Part shown: positions 8,712-16,600 of the stretch, in pieces
Position numbering within the stretch: the stretch's first letter is position 1
Layout of the letters: each line of letters starts with the position of its first letter
Source of the DNA: Stenotrophomonas indicatrix
Lineage (GTDB): Bacteria > Pseudomonadota > Gammaproteobacteria > Xanthomonadales > Xanthomonadaceae
DNA: 64,000 bases
Direction: 5' to 3'
Assembly (NCBI GenBank): GCA_041545745.1
Contig: CP168152.1
Span: forward strand, 2,912,001-2,976,000
Translations under genes and position numbers: made by a program
Notes under the pieces: model-generated
Told to the model about the DNA's origin: nothing
The model's database searches: none
What the model saw: only the letters and a program-made list of their open reading frames with translations

Positions 8712-10150
8712 TGGCCGACAGCTTCCTGTTCTACGACCTGGAAACCTTCGGCCAGGATCCACGCCGTACCCGCATCGCCCAGTACGCGGCGATCCGTACC
8801 GACAGCGATCTCAACGAGATCGACACGCCGGCCAGCTTCTTCGTTCGCCCTGCCGATGATCTGCTGCCCTCGCCGATGGCCACGATGGTCACCGGCATCA
8901 CCCCGCAGCAGGCGCTGGCCGAAGGCATCAGCGAAGCCGAAGCATTCGATCGCATCAATGAGCAGCTGTCGCGTCCCGGCACCTGCGCGCTGGGCTACAA
9001 CACCCTGCGCTTCGACGACGAGTTCATCCGCTACGGCCTGTTCCGCAACTTCCACGACCCATACGAGCGCGAGTGGCGCAATGGCAATTCGCGCTGGGAC
9101 CTGCTGGACATGCTGCGGCTGATGCATGCCATCCGTCCGGACGGCATCCACTGGCCCAAGCGTGAGGATGGCGCCACCTCGTTCAGGCTCGAACACCTCG
9201 CCGAGGCCAACGGCGTGCGCGAGGGCGATGCGCACGAAGCACTGTCGGACGTGCGCGCGACGATCGGCATGGCGCGCCTGTTCAAGCAGTCGCAGCCGCG
9301 CCTGTGGGACTACGCGTTGAAGCTGCGCGACAAGCGTTTCGTCGGCAGCCTGCTCGACATCACCGCATTGAAGCCGGTGCTGCATATCTCGATGCGGTAC
9401 CCGGCCAGCCGCCTGTGCGCGGCGCCGGTATTGCCGCTGGCGGTACATCCGACCATCAACAACCGGGTGATCGTGTTCGACCTCGATGGCGACATCGATG
9501 ACCTGCTGGAGCTGCCCGCCGAGCTGATCGCCCAGCGTCTGTACCTGCGTGCCAGCGAACTGCCCGAAGGCGTCGCCCGGGTGCCGTTGAAGGAAGTGCA
9601 CCTGAACAAGGTGCCGGCGCTGGTGGCCTGGAACCACCTGCGCGCCGATGACCACGCACGACTCGGGCTGGACGTGGCAGCGATCGAAGCCAAGGTCGAA
9701 CGATTGCGCGCGTTCGCACCCCAGTTGGCCGAAAAGGCGCGCCAGGTCTACAACCAGCCACGCGCGGCGAGCGTGTCCGACGTGGACGCTTCGCTGTACG
9801 ACGGCTTCCTCGGTGCCGGCGACAAGCCGCTGCTGGCATTGGCACGGACCACGCCACCGGAACAGTTGGCTGCACTGGAAGGCCGCTTCCGCGACCCGCG
9901 GCTGCCCGAGCTGTTGTTCCGCTACCGCGCCCGCAATCATCCCGGCAGCCTCGCACCGGAAGAACGCGAGCGCTGGAATGCCTATCGCCGCCAGCGCCTG
10001 TCCGGCGAGGAAGGCATGGGCGAACTCAACCTGGCCCAGTACCAGCAGCAGTTGGATGCGCTGGCGGCCGAAGCACCCGACGACGTTCGCCGCGCCACGC
10101 TGCTGCAATCGCTGCGTGACTGGGGCCAGCACCTGCAGGAGGACCTGTGA
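8711..10150 (+). CDS. sbcB: Exodeoxyribonuclease I
   Basis: Single-strand-specific 3'-5' DNA exonuclease used in recombination and mismatch repair. It has the DEDD exonuclease signature: D9 and E11 in FYDLETFGQDP, then NTLRFDDEFIRYGLF and HEALSDVRATIGMA. The central SH3-like and C-terminal helical domains of ExoI follow; length 479 aa compares with 475 in E. coli. It is translationally coupled to kmo (one-base overlap) and to the next gene (four-base overlap), so a DNA repair enzyme rides in the kynurenine transcript. Confidence 0.95.
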   Translation: MADSFLFYDLETFGQDPRRTRIAQYAAIRTDSDLNEIDTPASFFVRPADDLLPSPMATMVTGITPQQALAEGISEAEAFDRINEQLSRPGTCALGYNTLRFDDEFIRYGLFRNFHDPYEREWRNGNSRWDLLDMLRLMHAIRPDGIHWPKREDGATSFRLEHLAEANGVREGDAHEALSDVRATIGMARLFKQSQPRLWDYALKLRDKRFVGSLLDITALKPVLHISMRYPASRLCAAPVLPLAVHPTINNRVIVFDLDGDIDDLLELPAELIAQRLYLRASELPEGVARVPLKEVHLNKVPALVAWNHLRADDHARLGLDVAAIEAKVERLRAFAPQLAEKARQVYNQPRAASVSDVDASLYDGFLGAGDKPLLALARTTPPEQLAALEGRFRDPRLPELLFRYRARNHPGSLAPEERERWNAYRRQRLSGEEGMGELNLAQYQQQLDALAAEAPDDVRRATLLQSLRDWGQHLQEDL

Positions 10151-10833
10151 GCACCTATTTCTCCGATGCCAGTTTCAAGTTCCTGCGCAGCCTGGCGCTG
10201 CACAACGACAAGACCTGGTTCAACGACCATCGCCAGCAGTACGAAGACCACGTGCGGCAGCCGTTCCTGCGCCTGCTGGGTGACCTGCAGCCGGCGCTGA
10301 CCGAGGTGAGCGGACACTTCCGCGCAGACACCCGTGGCGTGGGCGGCTCATTGTTCCGCATCCACCGCGACGCGCGTTTTTCCAACGATAAATCGCCGTA
10401 CAAAATCTGGCAGGGCGCGCGCCTGTTCCATGAGCGCCGCCGCGAAGTGGCCGCGCCCTCGTTCTACGTGCACCTGCAACCGGGCGAAAGCTTCGTCGGC
10501 GCCGGGCTGTGGCATCCCGAGCCGGAAACCCAGCGCCGCGTCCGCCACTTCATCCTCGACAACCCGGGCAGCTGGAAGGCAGCAGCGCATGCACCGGCGC
10601 TGCGCAGGCGTTTCGACTTCGAGGAAACCGAGAAACTGGTGCGCCCACCGCGCGGCTTCCCGGCCGACTTCGAGTTCATCGATGACCTCAAGCACCGCAA
10701 CTGGGTGATGTGGCGTTCGCTGGACGATGCCACGATGACCGGCCCGCGCCTGCTGTCCACGCTCGGCAAGGACCTGGCGGCGCTGGGCCCGTTCGTCGAC
10801 TACCTGTGCGCTGCACTGGATCTGGAATTCTGA
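10147..10833 (+). CDS. DUF2461 family protein
   Basis: A 228-residue protein of the DUF2461 (TIGR02453) family. Recognisable blocks are FKFLRSLALHNDKTWF at the start, RIHRDARFSNDKSPYK in the middle, and VHLQPGESFVGAGLWHPEPE. The biochemical role is unknown. It starts with GTG at 10147 inside the sbcB stop region (GTGA overlap), which implies translational coupling with sbcB. It is cytoplasmic by appearance, with no signal peptide or membrane helix. Confidence 0.88.
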   Translation: MSTYFSDASFKFLRSLALHNDKTWFNDHRQQYEDHVRQPFLRLLGDLQPALTEVSGHFRADTRGVGGSLFRIHRDARFSNDKSPYKIWQGARLFHERRREVAAPSFYVHLQPGESFVGAGLWHPEPETQRRVRHFILDNPGSWKAAAHAPALRRRFDFEETEKLVRPPRGFPADFEFIDDLKHRNWVMWRSLDDATMTGPRLLSTLGKDLAALGPFVDYLCAALDLEF

Positions 10834-10906
10834 TCGCCGCCAGAGCCATCACAGGCATCACCCATCGTTCACCACCGGCACCCCTACTTGCGGCAGGCTG
10901 TGCACC

Positions 10907-11458
10907 ATGAAGAAGCTCATTGGCATCCTCGTTCTGCTGATCGCCGTGGTGGCGGGCTGGTGGTTCGGTGGCCCGTACCTGACCGTGCATGGCCTGTCCA
11001 AGGCCATCGAACAGCGCGACACCGCGCGCCTGGAACGCTACGTGGATTTCCCTCGCGTACGCACCAGCCTGCGCGCCCAGCTCAATGATTACCTGGTGCG
11101 CCAGGCCGGCCCCGAGGTGGCTGCCAGCCCCTTCGGCGCCCTGCTGTATGGGTTGGGCGACCAGTTGGGCGGTGCCGCGGTGGAAACGATGGTCACCCCC
11201 ACCGGCATCGCCGCGATGCTGCAGGGCCACGTGCTATGGAAGCGCGGTCGCAATGAACTGCAGGGTGGCGATGCCTTCGGCACGACCGAACCGGCACGAC
11301 CGCTGAAGCATGCCGAACACCACTTCGAAGCGCTGGACCGCTTCGTGGTCGACGTTGATCGCGGCCCAGGCCAGCAACCGTTGAAGGTAGTGCTGGAACC
11401 GCAGGGCCTGCGCTGGAAGGTGGTGGACCTGCAGCTGGGGATGTCGGGAAGCCCGTAG
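10907..11458 (+). CDS. DUF2939 domain protein, membrane-anchored
   Basis: A 183-residue protein with one N-terminal hydrophobic anchor (about residues 4-27, IGILVLLIAVVAGWWF) and a periplasmic DUF2939-like domain. The family pattern GLSKAIEQRDTARLERYVDFPRVRTSLRAQL, seen here in pieces across residues 28-60, describes proteins of unknown function. It is monocistronic, separated from the DUF2461 gene by 73 bases, and followed by a block of four SMAG repeats. Confidence 0.82.
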   Translation: MKKLIGILVLLIAVVAGWWFGGPYLTVHGLSKAIEQRDTARLERYVDFPRVRTSLRAQLNDYLVRQAGPEVAASPFGALLYGLGDQLGGAAVETMVTPTGIAAMLQGHVLWKRGRNELQGGDAFGTTEPARPLKHAEHHFEALDRFVVDVDRGPGQQPLKVVLEPQGLRWKVVDLQLGMSGSP

Positions 11459-11468
11459 CCCCGCTCTG

Positions 11469-11605
11469 GTAGACGCCCACCTTGGTGGGCGCGGCTGCGC
11501 CGCGATGCCAACCAAGGTTGGCAACTACCGGGCATGGCGCTCTGGTAGATGCCCACCTTGGTGGGCGCCGATACATGGCAGTGCCAACCAACGGTTGGCA
11601 CCCAC
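11469..11605 (+). repeat. Block of four SMAG repeats (two dimers)
   Basis: Units at 11469-11491 and 11545-11567 face one way (GTAG first); units at 11505-11528 and 11582-11605 face the other. Each has a GCCCACC/GGTGGGC or GCCAACC/GGTTGGC stem. The arrangement is two inverted dimers in tandem in the convergent gap between the DUF2939 gene and the 5'-nucleotidase gene. Confidence 0.88.
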
Positions 11606-11616
11606 CGGCCATGGTT

Positions 11617-12561
11617 TCAGCCCTCGTTGGCGACCCCATGCGGCACATGGCCGGCGGCCACGTGTTCACGCGCACTGTCGATGTTGTGCTGCGAATCGTC
11701 AAAGAAGATATCGGCACCGAACGCCTGCAGGAACGGACCCTTGTGTCGCCCACCGAGGAACAGTGCCTCGTCCAGGCGCACGCCCCATTCGCGCAGGGTG
11801 CGGATCACCCGCTCATGCGCCGGTGCAGAACGCGCGGTCACCAGCGCCGTGCGGATGGGCGCGCTGTCGCCAGCCGGGAATACTTCCTGCAAGGTGTGCA
11901 GCGCAGAGAGGAAACCACGGAACGGACCGCCACTGAGTGGCTCGCGCGCACGCTCGCGTTCGTGCCGGCCGAAGGCTTCCACGCCCTGCTCGCGCGAGAT
12001 GCGCTCGCTCTCATCGCCGAAGATCACCGCATCACCATCGAAGGCGATGCGCAGCTGCCCGGCCGGGCGGGTGATGTCGATCTGGTCGGCGGCAGCGGCA
12101 GCGGTCTCGCCCGGTGGCTTGGGCAGGATGGTTGCCGCGGCGATGCCGTGGCGCAGCGCGCTGCGCACCGATTCCGGATTGGCCGACAGGAACAGGTCGG
12201 TGCCGAACGGCTTCACGTACGGCCAGGTCGGCTCACCGGCGGTGAAGGTCGCGCGGATGATGCCCAGCCCGTAGTGCTGGATGGAATTGAAGATGCGCAG
12301 GCCGGTATCGGCCGAGTTGCGCGACAGCAGGATCACTTCCACGCGCGGGTTCTCGGGGCTCGCGCCCTGGTTCAGCGCCAGCAGCTTGCGCACCACCGGG
12401 AAGGCCACGCCCGGCCCGAGGATGTCGTCCTCGTGCTGGCGCTGGTACTCGGCATAGGCGGCCACGCCATCGCTCTCGAACAGCGCATGGCTTTCTTCCA
12501 GGTCGAACAGCGCACGCGAGGTCACCGCGACGGTCAGCAAACGGGGGGAATTGTCGCCCAT
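11617..12561 (-). CDS. Cytosolic 5'-nucleotidase (NT5C1-like family)
   Basis: Dephosphorylates nucleoside 5'-monophosphates. The 314 residues match the bacterial 5'-nucleotidase family related to animal cytosolic NT5C1 proteins, with FDLEESHALFE near the start, EVILLSRNSADTGLRIFNS, the YVKPFGTDLFLSAN block, and a late IFFDDSQHN acidic motif that likely binds magnesium. Note that the nearby NAD kinase acts on related metabolites: breakdown of NMN or AMP is possible, but the substrate cannot be read from sequence. Confidence 0.88.
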   Translation of the reverse strand: MGDNSPRLLTVAVTSRALFDLEESHALFESDGVAAYAEYQRQHEDDILGPGVAFPVVRKLLALNQGASPENPRVEVILLSRNSADTGLRIFNSIQHYGLGIIRATFTAGEPTWPYVKPFGTDLFLSANPESVRSALRHGIAAATILPKPPGETAAAAADQIDITRPAGQLRIAFDGDAVIFGDESERISREQGVEAFGRHERERAREPLSGGPFRGFLSALHTLQEVFPAGDSAPIRTALVTARSAPAHERVIRTLREWGVRLDEALFLGGRHKGPFLQAFGADIFFDDSQHNIDSAREHVAAGHVPHGVANEG

Positions 12562-12607
12562 CGGTGGGGTCCTTCAAGCGGTCGGCAGTGCCGGCCGCCT
12601 ATTGTCG

Positions 12608-13381
12608 TCAAAAAACGAACTGTTCGCTCAGGATCCGGTCTTCCAGGTTGTGCTCCGGGTCGAACAGCAGGGTCACCCGGTGCTCGCGCGACTCACGGAT
12701 CGTCACTTCGACCACATCGCGGGTCTCGTGCGAATCGGCGGTGACGCTGACCGGACGCTTGTAGGGATCGAGCACGCGGAAGCGCACTTCGGTGTCAGCC
12801 TTGAGGATGGCGCCGCGCCAGCGGCGCGGGCGATACGGGGCCAGCGGCGTCAGGGCAATGGTGTGCGAGCCCAGCGGCAGCACCGGTCCATGCGCCGAGT
12901 AGTTGTAGGCGGTGCTTCCTGCCGGTGTGGCCACCAGCACACCATCACCGATCAGTTCGCCCACCCGCTCCTGGCCATTGAGGTCGATGCCGATATGCGC
13001 CGCCTGCCGGGTCTGGCGCAGCAGCGAGACGTCGTTGTAGGCCAGCGACCCGGTGGTAGTGCCCGATTCGGTAAGCGCCACCATCTCCAGCGGTCGCAGG
13101 TGGGCCGGCTCGGCACGGGCGATACGCGCGTGCACGTCGTCGTCGCCACGGTACTGGTTCATCAGGAAACCCACCGTGCCCAGCTTCATGCCGAAAACCG
13201 GTTTGCCCAGGTGTCCGTGACGATGCAAGGTCTGCAGCATGAAGCCATCGCCACCGAGCGGACACAGCACGTCGGCCTGGTCGGGCGCGTGGTCGCCATA
13301 GCGCGAGACCATCGCTGCGCGGGCCATCTGCGCGGGTTCGGTGGTACTGGCCAGGAAAGCGATGCGGGGGGTGTCGCTCAT
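12608..13381 (-). CDS. nadK: NAD kinase
   Basis: Phosphorylates NAD to NADP. The GGDG motif is in [18 protein letters not shown], followed by the conserved GTVGFLMN and the [19 protein letters not shown] block. From the ATG at 13381 it is 257 aa; the frame stays open farther upstream, but that extension runs into the structured repeat at 13448-13549 and has no family similarity. It is on the strand opposite to the kynurenine genes, and lies about 4 kb from kmo. Confidence 0.95.
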   Translation of the reverse strand: MSDTPRIAFLASTTEPAQMARAAMVSRYGDHAPDQADVLCPLGGDGFMLQTLHRHGHLGKPVFGMKLGTVGFLMNQYRGDDDVHARIARAEPAHLRPLEMVALTESGTTTGSLAYNDVSLLRQTRQAAHIGIDLNGQERVGELIGDGVLVATPAGSTAYNYSAHGPVLPLGSHTIALTPLAPYRPRRWRGAILKADTEVRFRVLDPYKRPVSVTADSHETRDVVEVTIRESREHRVTLLFDPEHNLEDRILSEQFVF

Positions 13382-13447
13382 CGGTGGATCCGGGGGAAGG
13401 CGTGGTGGAGAGCATAACCGAGCGCCGGGGGATGGACCCCGCGTGGC

Positions 13448-13549
13448 GGATGACCGGCATATCCGCCGGGACACGCCGTAAACCCATCCATGGGGGCTCG
13501 ATCGCGCCATCCATGGCGCTCACGGTCCCGGCGGATATGCCGGTCATCC
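13448..13549 (-). repeat. Branched inverted-repeat element, copy 1
   Basis: Perfect 25-bp arms (13448-13472 and 13525-13549) enclose a 52-nt core. Read on the minus strand the core has hairpin 1 GCGCC-ATGGAT-GGCGC, the linker GATCGAGC, and hairpin 2 CCC-ATGGAT-GGG, ending in GGCGT. The core is 46/52 identical to copy 2, while the middle of the outer arms is unrelated. It lies between two minus-strand genes, so the canonical strand is the transcribed one. Confidence 0.9.
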
Positions 13550-13603
13550 ACCTGGCAGATTCACGGCCGGCGTCGGGTCAGGTGGTCGCAAAGGTCAAGG
13601 GCA

Positions 13604-13643
13604 GAAACAGAACGGCCCCGCTTTCGCGGGGCCGTTCTGTTTC
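13604..13643. terminator. Perfect 18-bp stem, probable terminator of the glutamate dehydrogenase gene
   Basis: Arms of 18 bases (13604-13621 and 13626-13643) with a 4-base loop, rich in G/C next to the loop and in A/T at the base. It lies 34 bases beyond the dehydrogenase stop codon. The T-rich outer arm (GTTCTGTTTC) could serve as the release tract in either direction. Confidence 0.8.
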
Positions 13644-13676
13644 ACGCACGCCAGGCAGCGCCCGGCGCTACATCAC

Positions 13677-16600
13677 TTACGCGCCGTGGGCAGCCAGCTG
13701 ACCCAGGCGCTGGACTGCGACCGAGACGGTCGGGTAGTCCAGGGTCTTCTGCTCGGCCAGTTCCGCCAGCATCGCAAGGGTAAAGCGCAGGCTGCTGTCG
13801 TCACGACCGATCCACGCGGCCACCTTGGCTTCAGCGGTGCTGCCCTTGGTGGCGAGCACCTGGCCGGCCAGGCTGCGATGGTGTGCGGCCAGTTCGTCAC
13901 GTAGCACGCCACGTGCCACCGCGTGCCAGCGGCCGTTGACCTCCAGCGCGTCGATCTGCTCGAACAGCCACGGCAGCTGCAGGGCGTCGCCCAGGCGGAA
14001 GTGGATCTTGGAGACATCCACCGGCTTCAGCTTGCGGGTACGGGCCAGTTCGATGATGTCGAATGCCGGTTCCAGGAAGTGCAGTTCGGCCAGCTGCTGT
14101 GCCAGTGCCGACGGCAGGCCCTTTTCCTTCCACTCGGCCACCAGGGCCTCGTAGGTCGGACGCTGCGAATCGGGCAGCACACCCGAAGCAACACGGATGT
14201 CATTGAACGGACCCTGGTAGCGGTTGACCGCCTCGGTGATGCCCGGCATCGGGCCCGGGCGCGACAGCAGCCAGCGTACGAACGAACGCTGCAGCTTCCA
14301 GATCACTTCCAGCGCATCGATCTGTACCGACTCCGGCAGAGTGCCGTCGAGGGCGTCGATCTGCGCCCACAGCGCACGTGCATCCAGCGTTTCGCGGCTG
14401 ATGGTGTAGGCCTTGGCGACCTCGGCAATGGAACGGCCGGTGTCTTCCTGCATGCGCATCAGGAAGGTGGCGCCCATGCGGTTGATGGTCTGGTTGGTCA
14501 CGGCCGTGGCGATGATTTCGCGCTTCAGGCGGTGACGCTCCATCGCGTCGGCGTACTTCTTCTGCAGCGGGGTCGGGAAGTAGCGCTGCAGTTCCTTGGA
14601 CAGGTACGGGTCTTCCGGGATGTCCGAATCCAGCAGCTGGGCGAACGCCACCAGCTTGGAGTAGGACAGCAGCACCGACAGTTCCGGACGGGTCAGGCCC
14701 TGGCCGCGCGCCTTGCGCTGGGACAGCTCGGCATCGGACGGCAGGAACTCGATCTGGCGATCCAGCAGGCCCTGCTGTTCCAGGGTACGGATGAAGTGCT
14801 GCTTGGAACCCAGGCGCTTGACCGCCATCCGCTCCATCAGGCTCAGGGCCTGGTTCTGGCGATAGTTGTCGTTGAGCACCAGCGCAGCGACTTCGTCGGT
14901 CATCGACGCCAGCAGCTTGTTGCGCTGCTCGACGGTCAGCTTCTTGGCCCGCACCACATCGTTGAGCAGGATCTTGATGTTGACTTCATGGTCGGAGGTA
15001 TCCACACCGGCCGAGTTGTCGATGAAGTCAGTGTTGAGCAGCACACCCGCCTGGGCGGCTTCGATGCGGCCCAGCTGGGTCATGCCCAGGTTGCCGCCCT
15101 CGCCTACCACCTTGCAGCGCAGCTCGCCACCATTCACGCGCAGGGCGTTGTTGGCGCGGTCGCCGACATCACTGTGCTGCTCGCTGGCGGCCTTGACGTA
15201 GGTACCGATGCCGCCGTTCCACAGCAGGTCCACCGGCGCCTTCAGGATCGCGCTCATCAGATCGTTCGGCGACAGCGCCTTGACGCTCTCGTCCAGGCCC
15301 AGCACCTCACGCACCTGCGGGGTGATCTCGATCGACTTCAGGCTGCGCGGATACACGCCGCCGCCCTTGCTGATCAACTTGGCGTCGTAGTCCGCCCAGC
15401 TCGAACGCGGCACGGTGAACAGACGCTCACGTTCGACGAACGTGGTCGCTGCATCCGGGTTCGGATCCAGGAAGATGTGGCGGTGATCGAACGCGGCCAC
15501 CAGGCGGATGTGACGCGACAGCAGCATGCCGTTGCCGAACACGTCGCCGGACATGTCGCCGACGCCGACCGCGGTGAAGTCCTGGGTCTGGCTGTCACGG
15601 CCCAGTGCACGGAAGTGGCGCTTGACCGACTCCCATGCGCCGCGCGCGGTGATGCCCATGCCCTTGTGGTCGTAACCAACCGAACCGCCGGAGGCGAACG
15701 CATCGCCCATCCAGAAGCCGTGCGCGATGGCCAGGCCGTTGGCGATGTCGGAGAAGGTCGCGGTGCCCTTGTCGGCAGCCACCACCAGGTACGGATCGTC
15801 CATGTCATGGCGCACGACATCCACCGGCGGCACGATCTTGTTGTTGACGATGTTGTCGGTGATGTCCAGCAGGCCCTGGATGAACAGCTTGTAGCAGGCC
15901 ACGCCGTTGGCGAAGATCGCATCGCGATCGCCATTCACCGGCGGCATCTTGGCGAAGAAGCCGCCCTTCGCGCCGACTGGCACGATGACGGTGTTCTTGA
16001 CCATCTGTGCCTTGACCAGGCCCAGCACTTCGGTACGGAAGTCTTCGCGACGATCCGACCAGCGCAGGCCGCCACGGGCGACGGCACCGAAGCGCAGGTG
16101 GGTACCTTCCACGCGCGGACCGTACACGAAGATTTCGCGGTACGGACGCGGCTTGGGCAGGTCCGGCACCAGGGCCGAATCGAACTTGAAGCTGATGACA
16201 TGGCCATGCTGGCCGTTGGCATCGGTCTGGTAGTAGCTGGTGCGCAGGGTCGCATCGATCACGCCCATGAAGGAACGCAGGATGCGGTCCTCGTCCAGGC
16301 TCGACACGCGGTCCATCAGCTTCAGCAGCGCTTCGCGCGCGGCCTGCATCTGCGCATCGCGGTCGCCCTTGCGGGCGTCGACCACGGTCTTGAGCACCTT
16401 CAGGGTGGCCTCGTCGCCGGCAGCCAGCACCTCGAGGTGGGCCTTCAGCTGCGCCTGGCCGGCGGCGATGTCTTCCTTGCTTTCATGGCCGGTGGCCGGA
16501 TCGAAGCGGGCTTCGAACAGTTCCACCAGCAGGCGCGCCAGCAGCGGATAGCGGGTGAAGGTACCTTCGACGTACGCCTGCGAGAACGGCACGCCGGTCT

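Larger units (their letters stand above)
13382..13676. other. Intergenic region between the glutamate dehydrogenase and nadK genes
   Basis: This 295-base gap has no supported gene. It holds a GGGG-GATGGA-CCCC mini hairpin (13427-13440), one copy of the branched inverted-repeat element (13448-13549), and the strong stem at 13604-13643. No convincing nadK promoter could be picked out. Confidence 0.7.

Noticed and set aside
11469..11605. CRISPR array
   Set aside because: Repeats are palindromic, alternate in orientation and lack regular spacers; they are SMAG units.
13382..13510. A 43-residue N-terminal extension of NAD kinase
   Set aside because: It would translate part of the structured repeat. 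The family starts at about [12 protein letters not shown].
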